Origin: Ecdyonurus torrentis
Taxonomy: Eukaryota; Arthropoda; Insecta; Ephemeroptera; Heptageniidae
DNA length: 64,000 nucleotides
Assembly: GCA_949318235.1 (NCBI GenBank)
Contig: OX439130.1
Span: 41,603,540-41,667,539, forward strand
Direction of reading: 5' to 3'
Positions 28,101 to 39,430 of the stretch are shown here, piece after piece; position 1 is the stretch's first letter, and each line of letters starts with the position of its first letter. Under the pieces are notes generated by a model. That model saw only the letters and a program-made list of their open reading frames with translations, did not search any database and was not told where the DNA came from. The translations under genes were made by a program, and so were the position numbers.

Positions 28101-30064
28101 TATATATAATATATTTTATATAATATATAAATATATATAATATATTTTATATAATATATAATATATATATATATATATATAACAAAATATATAATAATAA
28201 TTTTCAATAAGAAAATTATATTGATCATCATTATTAACGAAATAAAATGAATTTCAATATAGCTAATAAATCGGAGCAAGAAAATTGCAGTTATATGATA
28301 CATAGCAACCCTTGAAATGACTTTGAGAGTTAACTCAGTACAACAATGAAGGAAACAATGGTGCAGTTCACACATTTGATTCAAAGAGAGAGAGAGAGAG
28401 AGGAAGTTAGTTCATTATAACAAAACGTGAGAGACCGGTAATATCACGTCAAAAAAAATGCTATATTTATATAATATTATTATTAATCTCCACCGCGCTA
28501 GCGTACATATGATGTAAAACTGAATGAATGATAACACCTTATCTCTCATATATGACCGAGTGAGTGGCTGGCTAACAATTTATATTGACATATAAAATAT
28601 TACACCCCTACATCACAATACTATTCTTAATTTACCACACGGGGGACAATATTATATTCTATTATTTATAAAAAAAAAATAACTGGAAAAAAAAACAATA
28701 TTCTCCGATTTGTGTGTACAAGAAATTCTTGATTTTATAGACTTTATGCAATTTAAAGATAAAATAATAATAAAAATCGTACATTTAAGAAATATATTTT
28801 TAGATTTTGTAAGTAAAATTTAATGAAAATAAAAAAGGCGCATGAATTTGTTACCATGTTGCTATTCTCATAAAGAACCAAAATAAACCTGCAAGTTAAA
28901 TCATAAATATTGAAAGTTGTGCATACGAGACAATAGGTAATAACAGTTTCAGTAAAACACTGAACTTAATTGTCATAAAAATAACAGAATTATGCAAATA
29001 AATAAAGAGAACGTTTTAACAGGCTAAAATTTTTGTAAACAACGTCAAATTCTCAATACATCACCGAATACATAATATTATAATGTATTTATTTGAAGAT
29101 GCAATTTATTTGCAATAATATTACAGTTTTTTTGCTAATATAAGAGCTGTAGTAAGTACAGTACGTACAAAGAGAGGCGGGGTTTTAAATCATATAATAA
29201 CCACTATGGCTCAAAATGGCGGCATAAGCACGTTTCTTCATGCCTGTTCTTTGCATTAAATAAAACCACGGTGTGCAACAGGTAAAAAAAATATACAATG
29301 TGACCATAAGGAAAAAAAACTTTCTTACACGTGATTTATAAAATCTAGAATATTCCAGTTATTAATGGTCTTCGAAATTTAACTTTTTTTAAATGCAAAA
29401 TTAATTGCAAAATATTATAATATTGTATACATTTAATCCTTTAATACAAAATAGAGGAACCACCTTATTTTTCTTTTATAGAAATTCTATATAAAAAAAA
29501 TGAACAGATAAGTTATAAAGAAAAAAAATTGAAGACTTAATAGCTAAAGGCAAACTGTCAGAATTGCAAACAAAGAAATATAAAAATATGTATCACAAGA
29601 ATGGTCCCTTATCAGTAGTTCATATTCAATGAAGTGAGGGGAAAAAATATAAAGCGAGTTATCAGTAAATTTATCATTATATCTATAAAAAAAATCCATG
29701 ATTTTATATAAAAAGATGCACAAATAAAAAAAATTAACAATTGACAAACCTTATTTGTTTCTGGATCCACCAAGATGTAAACTAGAAGTACGATTTCTTC
29801 TTCATCTGATCCTAAATTAAGTCCTTGTAATCCCGCAGTAATTGGATATAATAAACACAGGTAAGGATTGTCTGTAACACTTTTGATACCCATTGTTGAA
29901 CAATTATTATTAACTGTTGTTGTTGGTTGTTGATTATTGTTGATATTATTTCCAGTATGATTATTCACAGCTTCCATTATATCTTTAATATTCAACAATA
30001 AATGTTGATTCTTTACTTGCACATTTACTTCTTCTATAGCATCGTTTGATCCATTCAAATTTTT
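22007..30064 (-). CDS. ESRP/Fusilli-type splicing regulator, partial gene (two coding exons)
   Basis: This is part of a minus-strand gene joining 29750-30064 to 22007-22150, with phase-0 GT-AG junctions, about 153 codons in total. The joined product contains YPITAGLQGLNLGSDEEE, then VDPETNK, then VVNIQQYLVKP and a closing TLTEDLVKAARPLEIALEE. This order and these motifs match the N-terminal region of epithelial splicing regulatory proteins (vertebrate ESRP1/2, fly Fusilli), which lies ahead of three RRM RNA-binding domains. The family binds GU-rich RNA in the nucleus and sets epithelial splice choices. None of the RRM exons is visible, so the gene must continue past a downstream intron of up to 22 kb or more. 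The true start codon is also not fixed: no ATG is visible before residue 30 of the first exon, so an upstream exon is likely. Confidence 0.85.
22151..29749 (-). other. intron between the two ESRP-like exons
   Basis: A 7.6-kb AT-rich intron. It contains poly(T) near 25510-25526, a poly(G) run near 27354-27366, an AT-rich tandem duplication near 28090-28165, a G+C-richer patch with several donor-like GTAA sites near 26640-27300, and AAAATGGCGGC (a YY1-type motif) on the plus strand at 29213-29223. I see no additional conserved exon inside it. Confidence 0.7.
28090..28165. repeat. short AT-rich tandem duplication
   Basis: A roughly 34-bp unit made of ATATATATAATATATTTTATATA-like sequence is repeated about twice, followed by alternating AT. 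It lies inside the ESRP-like intron. Confidence 0.7.
29750..30064 (-). CDS. ESRP-like coding exon (N-terminal)
   Basis: The exon is 315 bp (105 codons), starts after an acceptor TTTATAG and ends AATAAG|GTTTGT. The frame is open from the first base (Lys-Asn-Leu-Asn-Gly-Ser). The first in-frame ATG is at 29977-29975 (Met-Glu-Ala-Val). The residues before it look coding, so translation probably starts in an exon further upstream; the ATG at 29977 is the alternative. An Asn/Gln/Thr-rich linker precedes the conserved ITAG...LGSDEEE block. The donor GTTTGT is weak but gives a join in frame with the next exon. Confidence 0.85.
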
Positions 30065-30299
30065 CTATAAATATGTAAAGAAATAAGTTATAATTAAAAA
30101 ATTGATAACAAATAATAATTAAAAATTAATAAGGTACTTTGTTTGTTTTTTAAATATTATATATATATAACACCATTCACATTGATCACTTTTTAGTTAA
30201 ATTATATAAAATAACACGTGTAAATTTTTCACTATTTTTTGTTTTTGTTTTGTTTAATATAAGAGTGAAGAGAAATATTTTTTGAGAGCTGCTCCTTAC

Positions 30300-30560
30300 T
30301 AGAAGCTAGCTAGTAAACGTGTGTTGAGTTTGAGTTTTTGACGCACCTGGGATTGCTATAGCTCTCTTACCTGGCGGGCGAGTCTGCCTGCCTGCCTGCC
30401 TATGTATTTTTCAAAGCTTCGAATACAGAAACCAAGGCAAAAGGTAGACAGGTAAGCCTGTTGTTAATAATCGCGTGAGGGGAAGGTAGGTAAAAAAAAT
30501 ACAATTTACAATCGGGGGGTGGGGAAAATAAGGGGAACTGGGGGGATATTTTTTCGCCGG
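30300..30560 (-). promoter_or_regulatory. candidate promoter / non-coding first exon of the ESRP-like gene
   Basis: On the minus strand, a repeat of GGCA units runs into ACTCGCCCGCCAG|GTAAGAGA, a near-consensus donor with last exon base 30371. This is 306 bp upstream of the acceptor of the first ESRP-like coding exon, so it is a natural leader-exon candidate. The frame that would join it is open for 32 codons but lacks an ATG. The plus strand also has a donor-like GACAG|GTAAGC near 30452, so direction is not certain. Confidence 0.35.
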
Positions 30561-31194
30561 TATCAGAGAAATATATAACTGCGCTCTGTTGATTTTCTGT
30601 TGCTGCTATATAGTATGCTAAAGTATAATATGTATAAGTATAATATGTATGTGCGAACTACAGAATAATATATGAGTTCTTTTTTCCAGTATTCTTTTGT
30701 TATTACAAAAGAAATTTATTCTTTTCTTATTTATATGCACATATGAGTTTTTGGTATGTTGTCATTCGTGGTCAGTTTCAGATTTGCAAATTGTTGCTTT
30801 ATATACTTATTATATGATATTCAAATATTTCGTTTTTTTTTTTTTTTTGTTTTTTTTTTTAATAATATATCAGAAATAAACATTAATTTATTGCTTAATT
30901 TAGGGAATATAAATACATAGGAGTATTCCAATCTATGAGACTACAAAATTAAAAATTAAAGAAATATAAAGAAATAATTTACAATGTCATGGCACGCATA
31001 CTCTCAATATAACGACTGTAAAACTGTCGTAAAAAGTTATACATTTAATTGTCAATTACCGTGAAGAAAATAATAATTAAGAAATTAAGATGGGTGGAAC
31101 AGGGAAAATTTCCAAACCAAGAGTCTTACTTTTAATTTTAAGCTTGATATTTAAAACTTACTTTATTTATATTGCTTGGTATTTACGTGTCCTG

Positions 31195-31211
31195 CCCCCC
31201 CCCCCCCCCCC
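31195..31211. repeat. poly(C) tract
   Basis: A run of about 17 C on the plus strand in otherwise AT-rich DNA. Confidence 0.9.
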
Positions 31212-31799
31212 TTCCTCAATGCAAAAACAAATGTTAGTAATAAATGTAAAAATATAAAAATGTAATTTTATTGCGTATATTATAAAATAAAAATGTGGTT
31301 TTAGTGCAAACAGTTAATTTCAATTGATAGTTAAATCATATTTTAATTGCTAAAATAATATTACAACATGATATAACTTAACTTTACTCTTTGGGATTTT
31401 AAAAAAAAAAATGATTAGATGCATAATTTTGTTGCAAATTAATAACACCTATAAAAAAAATGAATATATATTAATACAAAAATTGTATGCAAAACTTTTT
31501 CTCTCTCCTAAACAGAATGTGAGATCATAACTTATAAGAAAAATTAAGCATAAAAACAAAAGTAAACAAAAAAATTTTTGGACATACGAAAAGTTCTTAG
31601 AAAATTTTTCATACAAAAAAAAAGTAAATAAATTTATTTAATCAAATAAAAATTGAAAAGAATATGATGGATACGAAGAAGAAGGAATGTCTTTAAAATT
31701 AAAATAAATTCACATTGTTCAAATAATAAAAACATGATATTTTGAAGTTACGTAGAAGTCGAGGGATAGATCGCGAGAATGAGAGAGAGAGAGGAGAAT

Positions 31800-31990
31800 A
31801 ATTTGGTGTGGCTGCGAGGCAGGTGTATTCGTCGGTGTTTTGTGGCGTCACGAAGACAAGCTTGCGTTCTCATTGGTCCACAAAGCAACGTGCTGATGGC
31901 GTCGTGAGAGGCTCACCGAGGTGGGAGCAGCTTCAAGATAAAGCGAAAACCCGCCGGCGTCATATAGGGAGGGAGGGGAGACAGGTAAAA
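31800..31990. promoter_or_regulatory. G+C/CpG-richer island, possible promoter
   Basis: The patch is markedly richer in G+C and CpG than its surroundings. It includes an inverted CCAAT box (ATTGG, minus-strand CCAAT) near 31873. The plus strand ends in a donor-like AGACAG|GTAAAA near 31985. A 60-codon open frame on the plus strand is visible, but it has no recognisable protein similarity. It could be a divergent promoter for the ESRP-like gene or an unrelated leader exon. Confidence 0.25.
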
Positions 31991-34138
31991 AAGAAGAAAA
32001 AAAAATCATAATAAATATAAAAGACATAGCAAAGATGACATAGCATAAAATTTAGGTGAAATCAAAGCATAATTATTTCAGGGATATTTTTATTTCAAAA
32101 TATTGCATGTATATGTATTTAATATTACAATATTTTAAAATTAACACTTGTACTAAAAAGAGAGAGAGAAAAATCAAGTTTTTTTTTTAAGTAAGAGCAA
32201 GTAAACTGGACTTGCTATGATATAGAGTGCAAGGTATTAAAATTGCCTCAGGCTACAGAGACAGGTTGTATTGCTTTTGCCATAAACTTCCCCTCTCTAT
32301 ATTTTACCACTCCTCTAATTCCTTTATTCCTTATATATATTTTCTCTACATATTCTATATGATCACAGAGACTGATTGCATTGTGGTCACTCTGACCATT
32401 ATGTGCAGTTATATTTTGTTCTCTATTATTCTAACCAAATCCCTCATGGTTCCAGTGCAGATCCTTCTAATGAACTGTCTGTTTGGTGTACTACACTATT
32501 CTGTATACAGAAAAGGATGAAAAAGAAAAAAAAGAAAGAAAAAAAGGGCTTGTTATATTATATTATTCTAAATCAGACCCTATTTAGAAGGTGCCTGCTA
32601 AAAATACAATTCGTTAGTTTATTTCCATTGGTATCCGATTTCTTTTTCACTAATATTCCAATCCTCATCAAAAAAAAATTTGGTGGTTTATTTTATATAT
32701 ATATTTAAATTAAAAAATCAATGCTTTCAATACAGTGCTGCCTTGCAAGAGATTCTGCATCTAAAAATCAAATTTCTTACATTTACTTTTTATTTATTAT
32801 TATTATATTATCACAAACACGCGAGATAAAGCCGCAGAAGTAAGCTTGACAATTTTTAGTGAAAAGACGAAACAGATGCAATGTTTATTCTCATTGTTAG
32901 ATATTTTGAATAACAAATGAAAGAAATAAAAATAATTTAATAATAATAATAATAAAAGAAACACGACATCAAAAAATACTGCAATAAAAAAAAAAAAGGA
33001 AAAGGAAAGAAAGAACGATGTTTATAGAAACTATAAATATATACTTCTGCATTTTTTTGAAAAGGAATTATTGGGTTATTAAAGCTACAATCAGTGGCTA
33101 CAATTACAAAAACAGAATGCCAGGTGGGCAGGCAGGCTAGTGTGGTCTATAATTAACTTGATAATATGAAAAACATAATAATAATAATGCTGTGATATGA
33201 GTGAGCTAACCAACTATCAGAGTATTGCTATGCTTGACAATTTTATTACTTTTATATAAGTAGGTCAATTATTTTAAATGGAAAAAAATATATAGATATA
33301 TGTTTCAACAATAAAAATTAATTTATTGTAATAGGAAAAAAAAATGGTTGGCTTAGCGCCTGGGAGGATATGCAACTGTTTGAGCATATTTGTCGTGCGG
33401 GTTGCGTGACATCTTTTTTTTTTTTTTCCCCCAGAACATTTTATAATAAATAAAAGCCTGCAATGTCTGTAATTTTTTTATTATTATTTTATTTTTGAAA
33501 TTTATTTATTTTAATATTTTTATATAATAAACAATAATTTATATTATTATTTTAATACAGTATATTTATACAATTTTAATTTTATACTACATTATATTTT
33601 GGTATTAATATTTGGCTCAAAACTCAAAAGATATTGATGGCAAGTGTCCATTCTATTCCGTAATATATAGTTTTAATATAGATTAACGATACAATTCGAA
33701 AACGATGCTTAATACGAACGTAAATACATGTACATAATACATGTTAAAGTTAAAACTATCACTTATTTCAAAACTACACGAAATTAGAGATGCTTGAGAC
33801 CACTGATCTTATATAATAATGAAACTCAGTATTATAAGGTATAAAGTAATAATTTCAGCTCTGATGTAGTAAAAGATGCTAAACGTATCTATTTTAAAGC
33901 TACACCGGGGGGGAATACTATACTACTAATGGTGGTACAGTCTTTTTCTTTAAAATTGATTTTTATTGACATTATGGAAATAACATGTATACTTAAATGC
34001 AGTGTTGTGTCAACTGAAATCTCCATCTAACTGCATTGCATGGCTATAAATCCAATATAAATATACAGTAAAATATTATAACATATATATTATATTATTT
34101 ATATTATATGGCCTTCTTTTTCTCAACTCTCAAATTGA

Positions 34139-35368
34139 TTAACCATCACGTCCTCGATTTTGCTAAAAATTGGTGGTAATGTGTCTCCTATAGTGCCAAG
34201 AAAGTGCCTCAGAGGAATTCGTAAAATTTTGAATTTTTATGGGTAAAATTCAAAAAATGACCCCAGTGACCAAGGGTAAACTCCATCGCCCCCTACTCAC
34301 AAGTTGAGTATCTGAAAATGTCAAAATCAATGTTTCTCGAATAATGTATAACAGATTTGGTGTGCTTAAAATGCAATTGAACCCCTAGAAGCAATTTTTG
34401 TGTCGTCATAAAATTTGCATAAATTCCATTATATAATTATTTTTGTACAAAAATCCGTAGATTTGGTACATCATATTTTACTTTAAACGTTAAATCAATT
34501 AGAAAACGTGTCATAAGCAAATATATTTCTACATATTATAAAAGAACATAATGTTAAAGCGTTATTTTGATACTTTATACAAAAAGATTTGACCATAGAG
34601 TTTTATGACGTCATCTCAAAATGGGGTATAAATTATCAAAATGACGCTTATAACATGTTCTTTTATAATATGTAGAAATATGTTTGCATATGACACGTTT
34701 TCTAATTTCTTTAACGTTGAAAGCAAAATATAATTACTATATCTATACGGATTTTTGTACAAAAATAATTAAATAAATTAAGATTCTTTCCAAAAGCGTA
34801 CATATTTTTATATATAATAAAAGAACATAAAATTATCTTCATTTTGATGTCTTATATATTAAAATTTGCCCATAGAGTTTTTCGTTATTGGCATTTGAAA
34901 TTTTGCCCATATCTATTGGCGCCAAAATTTGAGTGTGGTTCGGGGAATTTTTTTGAGCACTTTTTTAGCTTCTAAAATATATATTTAGTATCAATGAATG
35001 CAATATGTTTGCAAATATTTTATTGTAAGACAAGGAATCTGAGGTAACTACTAATTTGCCCATTTTCTAATGGAATTTTTGCAAATTTTATGACGACACA
35101 AAAATTGCTTCTAGTGGTTCAATTGCATTTTAAGCACACCAAATCTGTTATACATTATTGGAGAAACATTGATTTTGACATTTTCAGATATTCAACTTGT
35201 GAGTAGGGGGCGATGGAGTTTACCCTTGGTCACTGGGGTCACTTTTTGAATTTTACCCATAAAAATTCAAAATTTTACGGGATTCGAAATTCCTTTGAGG
35301 CACTTTTTTGGGACACTAGTAGACACATTACCACCAATTTTTAGCAATATCGAGGACGTGATGGTTAA
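34139..35368. mobile_element. TTAA-flanked foldback element (family D), 1.23 kb
   Basis: TTAA is present at both ends. The inverted termini begin CCATCACGTCCTCGAT and the arms extend about 290 bp (34143-34430 against 35080-35364) with a few mismatches. A second, inner inverted repeat (about 34440-34560 against 34625-34770) makes the whole element foldable on itself. There is no coding capacity. It is likely a non-autonomous piggyBac-type element by its target site. The right TTAA is shared with the next element. Confidence 0.8.
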
Positions 35369-35680
35369 AGGCGTAGAACACCTTGAACAAAAAAGTTGCG
35401 TAATATCCTAACAAACCTGAAAATCAACGTTGATATGGCCGGAGTCATTGATTTCTAATTTATTTTCCATTCACAAAATGCCGCTGCCGGTCACTGACGT
35501 CACAGCTCCCCCGGTTTACTTGCGCGTGGACCAGGCGAGCTGTGACGTCAGTGACCGGCAGCGGCATTTTGTGAATGGAAAATAAATTAGAAATCAATGA
35601 TTCCGGCCAAATCAACGTTGATTTTTAGGTTTGTTAGGATATTACGCAACTTTTTTGTCCAAGGTGTTCTACGCCTTTAA
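35365..35680. mobile_element. TTAA-flanked near-perfect palindrome (family C, copy 1), 316 bp
   Basis: The arms begin AGGCGTAGAACACCTTG and continue to near the centre, with only a handful of arm mismatches. The asymmetric loop of about 30 bp contains GTTTACTTGCGCGTGGACC. TGACGTCA occurs on each arm close to the loop (35495-35502 and 35543-35550). A second copy is at 45571-45887. There is no coding capacity. Confidence 0.88.
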
Positions 35681-36784
35681 TCAATTTGTTATTTGAGAAA
35701 AACAGTGCCATATATTTTAGTAAAAAGACTGTACACAACACACTCTTCTCATATAAAATTTTACTCCATACTGCGTAAAGGCAAAGAGTATTTTTTTTTT
35801 TTCTATGTCTATGACAGAGTGTATAAATCCTGTAAAATTAGCCTGGAATAGGTATTGATATACTATACAACAAACTTCAATAATATACCTTATGTATAAG
35901 TAAATAATTATTAAATAGTTAGTATATCTAATACAAGTTTAACATATATACTATACAATAAAGTTGTGATTCAACTAGTAGGATGCAATGTTAACCTGTC
36001 CCAGGTTAACATTTACCTACGGCAATTTAGAATTTATGTTCTGTACCTGTCATTGGTAAAAAAAAAAATTTTTCGTGTGCTTCATCTTAAACACATCAAG
36101 ATTGTTCTCCAAAATATTAATGGGCACCAAGAAAAAAAAAAATCAATTGTTAATTCACTAAATTAAACCCCTTGACTATTTTATCTATACATGTATACTC
36201 GTGGTAAAAATGGTCTGCTCTCCATTTGTGATGCACATAATGAGAGTCTTGAATAAAAAAATAATAATAATAAACTGGCTGAGTTATCACTCAACAACAA
36301 ATCAAAGTCATTGCATATAAATTATTACGTTTTATACACCTGTTATACTTGAAACGTAAGTTAGGTAAAAGTATTTAAAATATGACTTAACCATTAATGG
36401 TCTAACAAAAACATCAGGTGGACGATTATTTGTCTGCTTCATATATATTATAGTGTTTTGTTTATTTGTAAAAATCAAGTTTTATTTTCCGTACATATAC
36501 AGTCAGCAAACAGTATAAAAATATATATAAGCATAGCAACATAAGTTTATATATTGAAAGACATGTAAGACTGGTATGGCACGTTAAAAGAGTATCAAAC
36601 AAACATAATAATATATAAAGAAAAAGGTTGATAATACTTTTAAAATATATTAAATTTACATTCAAAAGGAGAAAAATGTTAGATTAAGGGGAATAGCATA
36701 ATTTTAAATTAAATAATACAATAATTTGAACACTATCGCGGCAAAACTGAATAATTATAATTCTAAAGTTCTCAGTGTGTCTTT

Positions 36785-36890
36785 TTATTGTAATATTATT
36801 AGCTCAATTTATGGCCAAGGTTCATGTAATATATGGCTGAAATAGCCCTGTATGCGCCTTAATAAAGATTATTATTTTATTATTATTAAA
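36785..36890 (+). mobile_element. possible non-LTR retrotransposon 3' tail remnant
   Basis: Moderately complex sequence ends in GCGCCTTAATAAAGATTATT and then irregular TTA repeats. That form (short 3' UTR, TAATAAA, TTA-rich tail) is common at the 3' ends of RTE/CR1-like elements. No reverse-transcriptase coding is present, so the call is weak. Confidence 0.3.
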
Positions 36891-37036
36891 TATACATTTT
36901 TTTAAAAATGCACATCATTGTAATTTGTCTGCATAGGACTTATAATACTGTGAGTAATATACTACTGGTAGTAAGATTTTGACTGATCATGCTGATGAAA
37001 TTTGAAAATGACAACTAATGTGCAATAAGGCTTTTG

Positions 37037-37041
<5 letters not shown>

Positions 37042-37085
<44 letters not shown>
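37042..37085. repeat. poly(T) tract, 44 bases
   Basis: An uninterrupted homopolymer T run on the plus strand. Confidence 0.95.
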
Positions 37086-37086
<1 letters not shown>

Positions 37087-38269
37087 GTACGTATGTACAT
37101 ATTATTAATGCTTTTATATTGTTGTTATCACATAAGTTAATAATTTCACCACTTTTCATGTCGTTTTCAGTACCCACCCCCAAAGAAATACATTATTTTG
37201 TATCAAAAATACATTGCAAGAAGGAATGTTATAAAATATCGCATGCTTTTTAAAGAAGTATTTTCAACCTTTATATATATACTTGCATCCTGCATAAAAT
37301 GCTCTCAATTCTTCGTACAACAAAACTTTCAACTTCACATTATATGGTTATATACAACTAAAACAAAACCATATTATTATTTTTCTCAATCTGTAGCGGT
37401 TTTTATATTATATAAAATTAAACAACATTATATTTACAGACAATTTTACTGAGGTACTGAAGGTTGATTTTGGTATTTAATTACTATGATAAGTAAGTTT
37501 TTAATTGCATGTAATTTGATATTGAGAATGTATATAGTATTATAAAGGCCAGCGACTTGATATATACACAACAACAAAAAAGTGGCTACACAACAACAAC
37601 ATAACAAATATGACTAACTCGACTCATTCACTCGTACAAATGTATTATAATGTTATTACCGACTTAGGTAATACCTCTAGTACACAACCGCACTTATATT
37701 ACATACTGTATGTACTGTACAGTACTGTACACTCCATGGCAAATTTAGCTTGTTATGTGCAGTATATCGAACTCAAGATTTAATAATAAGAGTTCAGTAG
37801 GTTTTTTTTGTTAACTGTCTAGCGTATTCAATATATAAAGACGGTATCAAAAATAAATAAAAGGTATTTATACGCGCAGGGAAGTGTTATATTATAATAT
37901 ATAATCATGAGATTCTATATACGTTACGCAGTATTGAAATAATATAAAGGTAAGTTTACGTGATTTTTGGTTAAGTAATAAGTAATGTTTTGGGATTAAA
38001 CTTTTAAAGGTTTGAAATAAAGGAATTAAGTACATCGATTGCAGCAGCCATAGGTTGCTACTTATTTTCAGTCAATTATAAAATTGTATATTTAGTGAGG
38101 TCAAAAAAGGTAAATTGCACCCAGTCATGACATGGTCCTCGAAATACAAGTATTGTATAAGATAAAAATAACGTTTCTCAAGACAATTAAAATATCACTT
38201 AACAAAAGCTGTATTTAAATCAAAGCTTTTTGAAGTAAATATCTAGTCCGTTGATACTGACACAAAATA

Positions 38270-38272
<3 letters not shown>

Positions 38273-38362
<90 letters not shown>
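38273..38362. repeat. (AT)45 microsatellite
   Basis: A pure alternating AT tract ending about 20 bp before the left terminus of the composite element. Confidence 0.95.
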
Positions 38363-38368
<6 letters not shown>

Positions 38369-38384
38369 TTATTTGATACAATAA

Positions 38385-38640
38385 CCCCCGTAAGTTGCAA
38401 ACATTTAAACCTGGTTCAACCTCGGTTTAAGTATTGTTGGGCTTAAACCTGGTTTAACTTTCAAATCGGTAAGTTGCAAACCGCTTAAACCAGGTTTAAA
38501 TTGTTGTAAATAAACTCGGTTTAAACCAGGTTTAAGCCTATTCTTGGTAAGTTGCAAACAAGTTAAACCAGGTTTAACTCGTCCAACAGTGAAAAAAGTT
38601 AAACCACCGAGCTCGACCGTTTAAGTTCGAGTTAACTACA
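38385..38640. repeat. left terminal module array of the composite element
   Basis: About 250 bp contains GTAAGTTGCAAAC three times and TTAAACCWGGTTTAA-like palindromes at least four times, spaced irregularly. The central ACCWGGTT core resembles the Grainyhead/CP2 recognition site, but in this setting the palindromes are more likely transposase-binding subterminal repeats. Confidence 0.75.
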
Positions 38641-38670
38641 TTTTTGAGGTCTAAAGAGTATATTTTTCGA

Positions 38671-38672
<2 letters not shown>

Positions 38673-38714
<42 letters not shown>
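38673..38714. repeat. poly(T) tract, 42 bases
   Basis: A homopolymer T run just inside the left module array of the composite element. Confidence 0.95.
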
Positions 38715-38717
<3 letters not shown>

Positions 38718-39124
38718 GGAGATATTATTTCTTGCCTTTTTTAACATTACTATTAGTATTATGTTGTTTCATTCATATATTATTTTGAATTAGATTTTTT
38801 TCTGAAATTATTTTTAATTAAAAAAATATGGTATGATAATATATTGCAAATAAATTATAGTATTAATTTATAGTGGTAAGGCAAAATGTGAATGTGAACT
38901 CATGTGAAGGAGATGTAAAATAATGTAGAGTTACAAAAATTGGTACCAAGATAGATCAGTGTCTTTTTTAGAAGGTATGAAATAGTTTAATACTTAAACT
39001 ATACCCTCAAAGAGTTTAAAAGGAGTGGCAAATATCTGCAAATAAATTACGCTGTAATAGCTTTCATTATGGTTGTGGGCTAAACTGTCTGCGTTCTAAA
39101 GCCCAGAAACCCGGCTAAGCAACT

Positions 39125-39127
<3 letters not shown>

Positions 39128-39169
<42 letters not shown>
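39128..39169. repeat. poly(T) tract, 42 bases
   Basis: A homopolymer T run inside the composite element, flanked by G+C-richer sequence on both sides. Confidence 0.95.
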
Positions 39170-39171
<2 letters not shown>

Positions 39172-39430
39172 AGCATATGGTAGAGTAGGTTGACCCGAGT
39201 TACCGAGACAATCAAGTCATCCGACCTGGGTACGCTGCTCATAGTGTAAGGATTGAGAGAAAAATGAGTAAAATAATTGTAATAAAATAAAAGATTTGTG
39301 GTATTTACATCGCGGCCATAAGTTAAGACGCGTGTGTTTGATATTACTGCATGTTAAAATTTTATTTTATTTTATTAGCGTTATGAAGCGTGCATAATAG
39401 TTTTAATTTTTAATAATTGGCTTGTTAGCT

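Larger units (their letters stand above)
30065..34060. other. upstream region of the ESRP-like gene, with G+C-richer islands
   Basis: Islands lie at 30300-30560 and 31800-31990. Between and beyond them the sequence is AT-rich with simple repeats, a poly(C) run near 31195-31211 and a short GA tract near 31778. The stretch 32210-32520 is less AT-rich than its neighbours and may be an old transposon remnant, but I cannot name it. Confidence 0.5.
35761..38384. other. AT-rich non-coding stretch
   Basis: No gene is visible. It contains a poly(T) tract of 44 bases (37042-37085), an AT array (38273-38362) that abuts the composite element, and a retrotransposon-tail-like stretch near 36790-36890. Confidence 0.6.

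Noticed and set aside
31808..32011. A 60-codon plus-strand open frame in the G+C-richer island
   Set aside because: No recognisable domain; it runs into a Lys-only stretch from poly(A). Kept only as a possible leader or promoter region.
32227..32708. Overlapping open frames with a His-Ser-Asp-His stretch recalling retrotransposon endonuclease
   Set aside because: The match is four residues, there is a stop just upstream, and no other endonuclease motif is present.
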